A stretch of 64,000 nucleotides of DNA from Pseudotabrizicola sp. (GTDB lineage: Bacteria > Pseudomonadota > Alphaproteobacteria > Rhodobacterales > Rhodobacteraceae). The notes beneath the pieces are model-generated. The model saw only the letters and a program-made list of their open reading frames with translations, was not told the DNA's origin and did no database searches. A program made the position numbers and the translations under genes. The stretch's first letter is position 1; every line of letters begins with the position of its first letter. The DNA is taken from assembly GCF_030684215.1 (NCBI RefSeq), contig NZ_JAUXOV010000024.1, positions 124,001 through 188,000 on the forward strand, given 5' to 3'. This document shows positions 53,335-61,723 of this stretch, piece after piece.

Positions 53335-54723
53335 ATGGCAGAGTTTGACGTGATCATCATCGGCGGCGGCCCAGGCGGCTATGTCTGCGCAATCCGTGCG
53401 GCACAGCTGGGGCTAAAGGTGGCTTGTGTCGAGGGTCGCGAGACCCTTGGCGGAACTTGTCTGAACGTCGGTTGCATCCCCTCTAAAGCCTTGCTGAACG
53501 CAACGCACCAGCTGCACGAAGTGCATGAGAACTTTGAGAAAATGGGCCTGATGGGTGCCAATCCAAAAGTCGACTGGGCCAAGATGCTGGCCTACAAGGA
53601 TGACGTGGTCTCGGGCAACACCAAGGGCATCGAGTTTTTGTTCAAAAAGAACAAGGTCACCTGGCTGAAAGGCTGGGGCACCATCCCGGCGGCAGGTCAG
53701 GTCAAGGTTGGTGACGACGTCCACACCGCCAAGCATATCGTGATCGCTACCGGGTCCGAGCCGTCTTCGCTGCCCGGCGTCACGGTGGATGAGACCACCA
53801 TCGTTACCTCGACCGGCGCTTTGACGCTGCCAAAGGTGCCGAAAACCATGGTGGTGATCGGTGCCGGTGTGATCGGGCTGGAAATGGGCTCTGTCTATGC
53901 CCGTCTGGGCACGCAGGTGACGGTGGTGGAATATCTTGACGCCATCACTCCCGGCATGGATGCCGAAGTGGCAAAATCCTTCCAGAAGATCCTGACCAAA
54001 CAGGGCATGAAGTTTGTTCTGGGCGCAGCCGTGCAGGGGGCCGAGGCCAAAAAAACGGGCGCGAAGGTCAGCTACAAGCTGCGCAAGGACGACTCAGCAC
54101 ATGAGATGGAGGCGGATGTTGTGCTGGTGGCCACCGGGCGTAAACCCTACACCGCCGGTCTGGGGCTCGAGGCGTTGGGGGTAGAGATGCTGCCACGCGG
54201 CCAGATCAAGACCGACGATCATTTCTTGACCAATATCAAAGGGCTCTATGCCATCGGCGACGCCATCATCGGCCCGATGCTGGCCCATAAGGCCGAAGAT
54301 GAAGGCATGGCGCTGGCAGAAATCATGGCCGGCAAGCATGGCCATGTGAATTATGGCGTGATCCCCGGTGTGGTTTATACAACGCCCGAAGTCGCCTCGG
54401 TCGGCGCTACCGAGGAACAGCTGAAAGAACAGGGCCGCGCCTACAAGGTCGGCAAATTCAGCTTCATGGGCAATGCCCGCGCCAAGGCTGTGTTTCAGGC
54501 CGACGGGTTTGTAAAAATTCTTGCCGACAAAGCCACCGACCGCATTCTTGGCGCGCATATCATCGGTCCTGCGGCAGGTGACCTGATCCACGAGGTTTGT
54601 GTGGCGATGGAATTTGGCGCCTCGGCGCAAGATCTGGCGCTGACCTGCCACGCCCACCCCACCTATTCAGAAGCGGTGCGCGAAGCAGCCCTCGCCTGCG
54701 GCGATGGTGCGATCCACAGCTAA
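53335..54723 (+). CDS. lpd: Dihydrolipoyl dehydrogenase (E3)
   Basis: A 462-residue FAD disulfide oxidoreductase. The FAD loop is [14 protein letters not shown], the redox pair is in [13 protein letters not shown], and the NAD loop is [12 protein letters not shown]. The C-terminal His-Glu active-site segment is [10 protein letters not shown]. It reoxidises lipoyl groups of SucB and possibly other 2-oxo acid complexes. ATG 53335 has AAAAGGAGA upstream; the open frame from 53266 reads through the dispersed repeat and is not used. Confidence 0.97.
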   Translation: MAEFDVIIIGGGPGGYVCAIRAAQLGLKVACVEGRETLGGTCLNVGCIPSKALLNATHQLHEVHENFEKMGLMGANPKVDWAKMLAYKDDVVSGNTKGIEFLFKKNKVTWLKGWGTIPAAGQVKVGDDVHTAKHIVIATGSEPSSLPGVTVDETTIVTSTGALTLPKVPKTMVVIGAGVIGLEMGSVYARLGTQVTVVEYLDAITPGMDAEVAKSFQKILTKQGMKFVLGAAVQGAEAKKTGAKVSYKLRKDDSAHEMEADVVLVATGRKPYTAGLGLEALGVEMLPRGQIKTDDHFLTNIKGLYAIGDAIIGPMLAHKAEDEGMALAEIMAGKHGHVNYGVIPGVVYTTPEVASVGATEEQLKEQGRAYKVGKFSFMGNARAKAVFQADGFVKILADKATDRILGAHIIGPAAGDLIHEVCVAMEFGASAQDLALTCHAHPTYSEAVREAALACGDGAIHS

Positions 54724-54754
54724 AGCGTTTTAAGGACAGCGCGATTTGAACAGT

Positions 54755-54801
54755 AGCACCCAACGCGTTGAAATCTTTGATTTCAAACAGCGTTGGGTGC
54801 T
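54755..54801. terminator. Bidirectional hairpin between lpd and the convergent asparagine-synthase-like gene
   Basis: Outer arms AGCACCCAACGC (54755-54766) and GCGTTGGGTGCT (54790-54801) and inner arms TTGAAATC (54768-54775) and GATTTCAA (54779-54786) form a nearly continuous 20-bp stem. No long T-run follows on either strand. Confidence 0.75.
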
Positions 54802-54821
54802 TTAGATTCAGTACGAGACGC

Positions 54822-56486
54822 TTAGCCAACCGTCTGGGGCGACCGCGAGGCTGCCCCTGATAAAACCCCGGTTGCATCTGCGGATGGAGCAACGTCGGCG
54901 GCGGCGTCATTGAACCGTCCCACCTGCACATCAGGTGCATCCTGCCCGAACCAAAGCTTGTACCGTGCGCGGGCATCATCCAAACGCTGGGTGCGCGCAG
55001 CGAAGTTCGCCGGATCTTCGCTCATATCGGCGCTCAGATCATCCAGAAGCGGCAGCGCTGCAAGCCCCGGTTCAGCTCGCATCAGCAGATCAGTCGTGCT
55101 TTGGTTGGTCATGCGGTAGCTTGTCTCGAAACCCATCACCAATTGCACCAACCGCCTGCTGTTAAAAGGCGACATATAAAACGCGTGGCTCAGACCGGGA
55201 AACACAGTGCCAAGTGCGGCTGGCACCAATGCCTCAAAAAAGAAAAAGTCTGCCGATCGCGCACGGGCATTTTCTGGAAAATCCGCATAAAAGCGATCGA
55301 AGTCCGGGACAAACTTTTTTCGTGCGCCCCTGCCAAAACTTTCAGATGTTTGCAAACGCATCCACCGAATGTGCCAATATGGATCCGTCCAGCGCTCTGG
55401 ATCTGCAAAGCGAACATATTGGCCACGCAAAATATTGCACTGGTGTCCGCGCAGAATAATCGAATTCTCTGGCAGGCTCTGATAAAGACCATTCGCAATC
55501 TCGGACGGGGCACCGCCCAACCCACCCGACGCTATGGCGAAAGATTTCGCCGCCGATTGCGCAGCGGTCAAATCGGCCTTCTTGGTGCGGCGGTCATGTT
55601 TATTGTGGGAAACACCCAAAGAGGATGCCAGTTTCTCTGCCAGTTGGGCATCCCGTCGCCCAGAGTAATTGTTGATATGCGTGTAGCACAGCGTCAGCTT
55701 TTTGCGGGTTTCCGCATCCGTCAGACCCAGAACCATGCGGCTGTCATTGCCACCTGAAAGCGGAACAACGGTTGGTCCAAGCGTGGTGATCCGGGCGATA
55801 ATGCGTTGTTCGGCCGCGATAATCTCATCGAAAGCCGCCCCATAGTTTTCCTCGCCATGGTCAAAACTGTCTGTCCCGCGGGGCCAAAACCGGGCCGAAA
55901 CAAAGTTCGTCAGATCCATCCGGTGATTGGCGTTCAGGCGCTGCACATGTGCGTCGCGTGTATGGTCAAAACCATACATGCCTTGGCCTTGTGCGATCAT
56001 TGCCGCATCATACAGCGGGTGATCCTGATACGGCCGGTCAAGACACAGAGTCGGCGTTGACGCAATCCGCCGCGTTTCGGGCGCATAGACCGCGCCAATC
56101 ATACCCACCGGATCGCAATAGAAAAACCGCCCCCTGCCGAGTTTTGCAAAGATTGCATATCGCCCGGCGAGTTTGGCCAGATAGGTTTCCACTATATCTT
56201 GCGCAGTTGACGACGTTGCCTTTGAAACCAGGTGCGACAGTGCTTCCTCGGCGGTGGCACCGTCATGATCGACCGCAATTCCAAGAACCACACCAAAAAC
56301 CGCGCCACTCTTGTCAATCAGGGGTTTGGCCCGCAAACCAGCGCCTGAATAAACATATGTAGATCCGATTCTATGCGCCGAAAATCCGGGCAAACTCAAA
56401 GGCTTTTGTGACGATACATATTGGTATCGGAAAGCCTGCGAAAAATCTATTTTCGCATCTTCGCATAGCCTGAGAGCTTCAATCAT
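54822..56486 (-). CDS. Asparagine-synthase-like protein without the N-terminal nucleophile cysteine
   Basis: A 554-residue protein from ATG 56486 (a TTG at 56549 would add 21 residues). The C-terminal half is the ATP-pyrophosphatase fold of class-B asparagine synthetases, with the loop PLSGGNDSR (SGGNDS at 244-249). The N-terminal third looks like a worn glutaminase domain (LAGRYAIF then YCDPVGMIGAVY), but no Cys follows the start methionine, so it cannot use glutamine in the usual way. It may use ammonia or another amine, as beta-lactam-synthetase-like and lasso-peptide relatives do. It stands alone between lpd and a GntR gene, with base and codon use more A/T-rich than its neighbours, suggesting later gain. 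The substrate is unknown. Confidence 0.8.
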   Translation of the reverse strand: MIEALRLCEDAKIDFSQAFRYQYVSSQKPLSLPGFSAHRIGSTYVYSGAGLRAKPLIDKSGAVFGVVLGIAVDHDGATAEEALSHLVSKATSSTAQDIVETYLAKLAGRYAIFAKLGRGRFFYCDPVGMIGAVYAPETRRIASTPTLCLDRPYQDHPLYDAAMIAQGQGMYGFDHTRDAHVQRLNANHRMDLTNFVSARFWPRGTDSFDHGEENYGAAFDEIIAAEQRIIARITTLGPTVVPLSGGNDSRMVLGLTDAETRKKLTLCYTHINNYSGRRDAQLAEKLASSLGVSHNKHDRRTKKADLTAAQSAAKSFAIASGGLGGAPSEIANGLYQSLPENSIILRGHQCNILRGQYVRFADPERWTDPYWHIRWMRLQTSESFGRGARKKFVPDFDRFYADFPENARARSADFFFFEALVPAALGTVFPGLSHAFYMSPFNSRRLVQLVMGFETSYRMTNQSTTDLLMRAEPGLAALPLLDDLSADMSEDPANFAARTQRLDDARARYKLWFGQDAPDVQVGRFNDAAADVAPSADATGVLSGAASRSPQTVG

Positions 56487-56603
56487 GCCTACCACTCGCT
56501 TTTTATTTTTGAGTGATTCTACATACGCACCGGCCTCACACAAAGACAAAGCGGCAGATTGAAACGCGATTGTTGCTAATACGAAACAAATCGAGGGCCG
56601 CAG

Positions 56604-57254
56604 TTACCCTGCCAGGTGGCGCAATCCTTGGGTTACGTCTGTTCGCACGGCCAAGCGCAGGCCCGGCTCATCACCCGCTTTCAGCGCTGCAAGGATCAAG
56701 CGGTGGTGCTGTGGCGGCTCTTTGCGGCGCAAGCGCGAGTAAAGCGCGCGCATCGTCGGCCCCAGTTGCAGCCAGACCGTTTCGCAGATCGCCAGCATCG
56801 CGGGGGCCTGTGCCCGCAGATACAGGGTGCGGTGAAATTCCAGATTGGTGCGCACATAGGCAACCGCATCCTGCCGCTGCACCGCGTCCGCATTCAGCGC
56901 GTTGATCGCAGCCAACCGGTCGATCAGGGCGAAGTGGGCGCGCGGCAGCGCACGGGCGGCCATCTCGGGCTCTAACAGAGCACGGATCGCGGCCAGTTCT
57001 TCGATCCGCTCGGGCGTCAGTTCCGGCGTCGAGACGCGGCCAGAGCTTGAAATGGTCAGCGCGCCCTCGGCCACCAGCCGCCGGATCGCCTCGCGCGCGG
57101 GGGTCATTGACACGCCATACTCTTTGGCCAGACCGCGCAGGGTCATCGGTTGACCTGGCGGCACCTCGCCATGCATCACCTGCTGGCGCAGGCTGCGATA
57201 CAGGCGCTCATGCGCGGCAGCGTTCGGGTCGGTCAGGCGGGGCGTTATGGGCAT
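56604..57254 (-). CDS. GntR-family regulator (FadR/FCD type)
   Basis: A 216-residue regulator. The N-terminal winged helix (LRGLAKEYGVSMTPAREAIRRLVAEG, about 38-63) is followed by an all-helical FCD ligand domain (about 85-210) with Glu, His and Asn residues (NLEFHRTLYLRAQ) typical of its metal and carboxylate pocket. No obvious target gene is adjacent: the asparagine-synthase-like gene is downstream and the metallopeptidase upstream, both co-directional. The ligand is probably an organic acid, by family. Confidence 0.9.
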   Translation of the reverse strand: MPITPRLTDPNAAAHERLYRSLRQQVMHGEVPPGQPMTLRGLAKEYGVSMTPAREAIRRLVAEGALTISSSGRVSTPELTPERIEELAAIRALLEPEMAARALPRAHFALIDRLAAINALNADAVQRQDAVAYVRTNLEFHRTLYLRAQAPAMLAICETVWLQLGPTMRALYSRLRRKEPPQHHRLILAALKAGDEPGLRLAVRTDVTQGLRHLAG

Positions 57255-57287
57255 GGTTAGCAGCCAAGCACCGCTTTTGCGCTGCGG

Positions 57288-57992
57288 TCAATCCGTCGCA
57301 TCGCTCTGCGGCCCAAAGAGATAGCCATGCAGCGCCTGTCCCTCACCGTGCAGCCATCTGCGCTGCACCTGCCAGCGGGGGAACAACTGCTCTACAACCG
57401 ACCAGAACGCGGGGGAATGGTTCATCTGCTCCAGATGTGCCACTTCATGCGCCGCCACGTAGTCCAGCACCGGCGCCGGGGCCATGATCAGCCGCCACGA
57501 GAACATCAGCGCCCCGTCATGCGCGCACGATCCCCACCGGGACCGCGTGTCGCGCAAGGTAAGCCGGGTATAGGGGCGGCCTAGGCGGCCCGCGTGGCGG
57601 TCACAGGCGGCGGCAAGACGGTCGCGCGCCATCAGCTTGAGAAACGCACCCGCCCGCACCCCGGCTTGTTGCGGATCGCCCGGCACCAGCAAAGAATCAC
57701 CCTCCAGCCGGACGGATCGGCCAGTTCCCTGCGTCAGAACGCGCATCTGACCTTCGACCGGAACCGCATCGCCCAAGCCCACAACCCGCCGCCCCGGCAT
57801 TTCGGCAAGAACCCCGCGTATCCAGCCCTCTTGCTCCGTGGCAAAGCGCAACGCCTCGGCCTCCCGCGCACGCAGCGGCATCGACAGGGTCACCCGCCCG
57901 TCAAGTCGCGATACCCGCAAGGAAAATCGCTTTGCGCGCGCAGATCGCCGCAGGGTAATTTCAACAGGTGGGGAACCGGGAAGATGGGGCAT
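57288..57992 (-). CDS. YgjP-like zinc metallopeptidase (DUF45/M48-type)
   Basis: A 234-residue protein whose C-terminal half holds HEVAHLEQMNHSPAFW: His182, Glu183 and His186 form the zinc site, with a third His in the following NHS. The central LRDTRSRWGSC is the usual DUF45 signature. The family is cytoplasmic and poorly characterised. AAGAG precedes the ATG. It is divergent from the FYDLN gene, 135 bp away, and the GntR gene follows 33 bp downstream of its stop. Confidence 0.9.
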   Translation of the reverse strand: MPHLPGSPPVEITLRRSARAKRFSLRVSRLDGRVTLSMPLRAREAEALRFATEQEGWIRGVLAEMPGRRVVGLGDAVPVEGQMRVLTQGTGRSVRLEGDSLLVPGDPQQAGVRAGAFLKLMARDRLAAACDRHAGRLGRPYTRLTLRDTRSRWGSCAHDGALMFSWRLIMAPAPVLDYVAAHEVAHLEQMNHSPAFWSVVEQLFPRWQVQRRWLHGEGQALHGYLFGPQSDATD

Positions 57993-58127
57993 TTATCGCT
58001 CTTGCAAGGTCTGGACAGAATAGCCACCTTGACAATGGCCGCAATGGGGCCAAAAGCCTTTGACAGACGCGAGCCCTTGTGGCAAGCGACGCCATCTCTT
58101 TATATCAGTAGCCTTAAGGGAACCACC

Positions 58128-58460
58128 ATGCCCAAGGAAGAATGGGGTACGAAGCGTATTTGCCCGACCACCGGGAAACGCTTCTACGACCTGAACCGCA
58201 GCCCGATCGTCAGCCCCTACACGGGCGAGGTCGTGGATATCGAATCCGCCCGCCGCAAAATGGCGGCGTCTGTCATTGCCCGTGTCGTGCCTGAAAAGGA
58301 CGAAGAAGTGCTGGTCGATGATCTGGAAGCCGACGACGATCTGCTGGAAACCGCAACCGACGACGCGGAACTGGACGATGATCTGCTGGAAGATGATGCC
58401 GACGATAATGTTTCGCTGGACGAGCTGGCCGATGTGGCCGGGGATGACGACGAGACCTGA
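58128..58460 (+). CDS. FYDLN-acid domain protein (TIGR02300)
   Basis: A 110-residue protein. The N-terminal part MPKEEWGTKRICPTTGKRF holds the conserved single-zinc-like Cys and the RFYDLNRSPIVSPYTGE signature of TIGR02300. From about residue 58 the chain is nearly all Asp, Glu, Leu and Ala (DDLLEDDADDN-type), strongly acidic. The family is found mainly in alphaproteobacteria and has no defined role. AAGGGA lies before the ATG; the open frame further upstream to 57594 is antisense to the metallopeptidase gene. Confidence 0.92.
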   Translation: MPKEEWGTKRICPTTGKRFYDLNRSPIVSPYTGEVVDIESARRKMAASVIARVVPEKDEEVLVDDLEADDDLLETATDDAELDDDLLEDDADDNVSLDELADVAGDDDET

Positions 58461-58483
58461 TGTTTTGACAAGGGCACAGATTT

Positions 58484-58530
58484 TGGGGGGGCAGTGCGAA
58501 GCGCGCAAAAAAGCACTTGCACCCCCCCAA
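58484..58530 (+). terminator. G/C hairpin after the FYDLN gene
   Basis: A run of seven G with CAGTGC pairs imperfectly with GCACTTGC and a run of seven C; the loop contains AAAAAA. It lies between the FYDLN gene and tRNA-Ala and is probably a terminator. The following CTAAATACGG resembles the dispersed AAATACTC element. Confidence 0.55.
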
Positions 58531-58581
58531 GCCCTCGCCTAAATACGGCCCATCGACGTGGAAACACGACGATAACCCGGT

Positions 58582-58657
<76 letters not shown>

Positions 58658-58661
58658 ATTC

Positions 58662-58688
58662 AAAAAAGCCGCCTTCGGGCGGCTTTTT
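58662..58688. terminator. Bidirectional rho-independent terminator
   Basis: AAAAAAGCCGCC, TTCG, GGCGGCTTTTT: a perfect stem with a UUCG loop, T-run on the plus strand after tRNA-Ala and A-run on the other side. It therefore ends both the tRNA transcript and the convergent sensor-exonuclease transcript. Confidence 0.93.
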
Positions 58689-58715
58689 GCTTGAATTACA
58701 CCCTTTTGGTCAGCG

Positions 58716-60791
58716 TCAGTTCAGATCTTTCAGCAGACGGCCATGCCGGCGCACCTCGGTCAAGACCGCGCCAAAGGTTGCAAAGCCCCGGCCTTGCAGC
58801 ATCGGCATCAGCTTCAGAAAAGCATCCGCCGTCGCGATGGTATCGCCAATCGCGGTGTGGCGCGCTTCTTCAGGGATGGTGATTCCCAGCCTGTGTGACA
58901 ATGCATCAAGGCTGTGAACATCGTGCTGGCCATAGACCACAGCCGACAACAGCACCGTGTCAAAGACCGGATTGTCAAACCGCAGGGCAATCTCGGGTTC
59001 CAGCCTGCGCAGAAACTCCATGTCAAACGGGGCGTTATGGGCCACCAGCACAGCACCTTCGGCAAATTTGTGAAATCGCTTGGCCACCTCTTCGACAAAG
59101 GGGGCATCCTGCACCATTGCATCCGTGATCCCATGCACCTCCGTCGAGGTCAGCGGAATCGTGCGGCGTGGATTGACCAGCGTGTTGAACACTTCCCCCT
59201 CAACCCGGCGGCCGTTGACGATCCGCACAGCCGCAATCTGCACAATCTCATCGCCTTGCCCCGGCAACAGGCCGGTGGTCTCGGTGTCAAACACCACATA
59301 GGTCAGGTCTTGCAGCCGCGTGTCCTGCACGCCTGCACTGCGCGCCTTTGACAGCAGATCGAAATCATAGACCACAGGACGCGCGATAGGGGCAGGGCGC
59401 CGCACCACGCGGCGGGCCTGCGGAATGGGCATGCACAGGCTGTTGGCCCCCTGCCCTGCCTTCTCTGGCCAGATCTCGGTTGCATGAGTCGCCAGCACCG
59501 AACGACGCGGCGCAGGGGCGATCCCCGGCTCCAGCGGAGCATCCAGCCAGCTTTCAAGCAAGGCCAAAGGCAAGGCATTGCCCTGCCAGACCACCCGGAT
59601 CAGCGCACCCGTGCCATCTTCCTCGACCACAAGCCGAAAGCTGTTTGAAATACCCGCCCGCGCCATCGCCTCGGTCAACCCTGACAAAAGCGCGATGACC
59701 TCAAAGCCGTTGCAGCGCAGCAGCAACGCATCGGCCTGCGTCTCGGCGGCCAGCCCATCGCCCTCCATCCGGGCGCGCAGACCGTCCAGCAGATCCGAGG
59801 CGCGGGTCATGACAAGCGACCAGCCCTCGCCCCGGCCATCATCATGGCGGCGCGACAGATCGGTCACGGCGGCGGCCAGCGCTGCCACTTCTTCGCGCAG
59901 AGCTGTATCCAGCTTGCCGGGAGCCGCAGAACCCTCGGGGATCGCCGCCATCAGCGTTGACAGATTGGCCGCCGGACGACGCACCCGGTCGAACACCTCG
60001 GCCAACAAAGCCTCTCGCCGGGCGTGGGTGGCCTGATCTGCGGTCACGTCGCGCAAGGTCAGCACATAGCCCGGCACACTGCCCTGCTCGGTCGCCATAA
60101 GCCGCATCCGCGCCGACAGCACCCGGCTTCCGGTCAGGGTTGCGCACAACAGATCCGACGCGGCATCGCTGTCGCCCGTGGCCATCAGGCGTTCATGCGC
60201 CAGCCGGATCGGACCTTCGCGCAGATAATCGAACAAGCGCCGGTCCAGCCCCGGCTGGGCCATATCCGCGCCCATTAGATCAATCGCCTGCCCATTGTAG
60301 AACGCCAGCGTATGGTCGCCCGAGCACAGGATAACCCCGGAATCCACGTCCGAAAGCAGCGCCTCCAGCCGTTGCTTTTCGGCCATCAACCGGGTGGTTT
60401 CGCGTGCGACTGCCTCGGCCAGCGCGCTCCGGGTTTCAGACAGGGACCGGGCCGCAGCGGTGGCAGCGGGTGCCAGATCGCCCAGATATTGCGCCGGTCT
60501 TGTGTCGATCTCTCCGCTCGCATTGGAATGCGCCCGCGCCCGCAGCGTGCCGGCCAGACTTTCTATCGGTTTGGCCACGTTCAGATCGAACAAATACCAG
60601 ATCCATGCGACCACCCCCAGCACAAGAAAGGCGGCCACAACGCCGCCTTGCACAAACGCCGCCGATTGCTCTGGCAATCCCAGCCGACGATATCCCAGCC
60701 ACAGCCCAAGGAAAACCGCCGCAAGCGCCCCCCCTGCCAGACCCGCAAACAGCAGGAATATCCGCACGCGCAACGACAGGGACATCAGCAT
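58716..60791 (-). CDS. Membrane PAS histidine pseudokinase fused to a DEDDh 3'-5' exonuclease
   Basis: A 691-residue protein. Two membrane helices (about 11-33 and 48-69) are followed by a HAMP-like linker, a PAS domain (about 140-250), a kinase-dimerisation-like helix pair (about 255-315) and a worn ATPase-like domain (about 325-450). Where kinases have S-H-E-L-R-T-P this protein has F-D-R-V-R-R-P (Asp268), so it cannot autophosphorylate on the usual His. The C terminus (about 495-690) is a complete polymerase-III-epsilon-type exonuclease: DTETTG (Asp502, Glu504), HNAPFD (His585, Asp590) and HTAIGD (His645, Asp650). It follows a response regulator by 3 bp in an operon with DUF294 and symporter genes. 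Known as a co-occurring gene set, but I know of no demonstrated function. Confidence 0.88.
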   Translation of the reverse strand: MLMSLSLRVRIFLLFAGLAGGALAAVFLGLWLGYRRLGLPEQSAAFVQGGVVAAFLVLGVVAWIWYLFDLNVAKPIESLAGTLRARAHSNASGEIDTRPAQYLGDLAPAATAAARSLSETRSALAEAVARETTRLMAEKQRLEALLSDVDSGVILCSGDHTLAFYNGQAIDLMGADMAQPGLDRRLFDYLREGPIRLAHERLMATGDSDAASDLLCATLTGSRVLSARMRLMATEQGSVPGYVLTLRDVTADQATHARREALLAEVFDRVRRPAANLSTLMAAIPEGSAAPGKLDTALREEVAALAAAVTDLSRRHDDGRGEGWSLVMTRASDLLDGLRARMEGDGLAAETQADALLLRCNGFEVIALLSGLTEAMARAGISNSFRLVVEEDGTGALIRVVWQGNALPLALLESWLDAPLEPGIAPAPRRSVLATHATEIWPEKAGQGANSLCMPIPQARRVVRRPAPIARPVVYDFDLLSKARSAGVQDTRLQDLTYVVFDTETTGLLPGQGDEIVQIAAVRIVNGRRVEGEVFNTLVNPRRTIPLTSTEVHGITDAMVQDAPFVEEVAKRFHKFAEGAVLVAHNAPFDMEFLRRLEPEIALRFDNPVFDTVLLSAVVYGQHDVHSLDALSHRLGITIPEEARHTAIGDTIATADAFLKLMPMLQGRGFATFGAVLTEVRRHGRLLKDLN

Positions 60792-60794
60792 GGC

Positions 60795-61187
60795 TTAGCC
60801 TTCCATGATCAAAAGGCGGCGCACTTCTTCGCGCAACTCCTTCAACTCAAACGGTTTTGAGATGAAGCCATCCGCCCCAAGCGCCAACCCTTTGCGGCGT
60901 TCGATCGCTGATCCGCGCGCCGTCATCATCAGGATTTTGACATCCGACAGGCTTGGGTCAAGCCGGATCCCCTGGCAGATTTCATAGCCCGACACCTCTG
61001 GCAACATCACATCCAGCAACACCAGATCGGGGTGCGTATCCCTTATGCGGGCCAACGCATCCGCCCCGTTAGAGATGCGGTCATGGTCATAGCCTTCGCG
61101 CGTCATCAGATAGTCCAGCGCGATGGCGATATTATCCTCATCCTCGACCACGAGGACGCGGTGTCGTCTCCCCCCTTCGGTCGTCAT
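60795..61187 (-). CDS. Response regulator, receiver only
   Basis: A 130-residue CheY-like receiver. The acidic pocket is VVEDED (14-19), the phosphoacceptor Asp59 is in LVLLDVMLPEVSG, and Lys111 is in FISKPFE. ATG 61187 has AAGGGGG upstream; the frame to 61256 has no family match. It lies 3 bp upstream of the pseudokinase-exonuclease and 11 bp after the small membrane protein gene. Its phosphate donor is unclear, since the adjacent kinase-like protein lacks the phosphoacceptor His. Confidence 0.93.
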   Translation of the reverse strand: MTTEGGRRHRVLVVEDEDNIAIALDYLMTREGYDHDRISNGADALARIRDTHPDLVLLDVMLPEVSGYEICQGIRLDPSLSDVKILMMTARGSAIERRKGLALGADGFISKPFELKELREEVRRLLIMEG

Positions 61188-61198
61188 TATATCCCCCT

Positions 61199-61720
61199 TC
61201 AGGCTGTCTTGCAGGCAGCGGCTTGAAATCCATCCCCATCGGGTGCGTTGACCCATTCGGCCCCTTGCAGGATGCCGTCATTTGAAATCTCGGCGCCTTC
61301 GGTCAGCAGAACCTGACGGCGCCCGGCACAATCAAACGCCATCAGCGCATTGGTAACGGGGCGCCAGCGGCCGAAGTTGAACAGCTTTGCCATGCGCAGA
61401 TCGGCATTGGTCGGGTGCTGCACGATGGCTCGGGTGTCCATGGCCACAAAGCGCGTGGTGATCGGCGCGATCATGGTCCACGGCCGCAGCGTCATCACCT
61501 CCTCGGCCTGCCAGACCACCTCGACCCCTGCGGGCAATTCGGCACTGACGCGGTTGAACCAGTCATATTCCAGATAGATCGTGGTTCCGATCAGCCCCAC
61601 AGCCGCTGCCACCGTCACAAACCATTTCGGCAGGCTGTATCCGGTTAACCTGCGCAACAGGTGCGCCATGCCGCCAAGGGCAACAGCAGCGACAATTGCG
61701 GCGAAAAATTCAAATGCCAT
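61199..61720 (-). CDS. Membrane-anchored protein of unknown function in the symporter operon
   Basis: A 173-residue protein with two N-terminal hydrophobic helices (about 4-22 and 32-49) and a C-terminal globular part of about 120 residues containing two cysteines (FDCAGRR and AACKTA). The C-terminal part is probably periplasmic. I recognise no named domain. It begins 3 bp after the DUF294 gene stop and is followed by the receiver gene after 11 bp, so it is part of the operon. Confidence 0.82.
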   Translation of the reverse strand: MAFEFFAAIVAAVALGGMAHLLRRLTGYSLPKWFVTVAAAVGLIGTTIYLEYDWFNRVSAELPAGVEVVWQAEEVMTLRPWTMIAPITTRFVAMDTRAIVQHPTNADLRMAKLFNFGRWRPVTNALMAFDCAGRRQVLLTEGAEISNDGILQGAEWVNAPDGDGFQAAACKTA

Positions 61721-61723
61721 TCA

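Noticed and set aside
55343-56160. Two further TTTGCAAA octamers (near 55350 and 56153)
   Set aside because: Both fall inside the asparagine-synthase-like coding sequence, singly and far apart, so they look incidental rather than operators.
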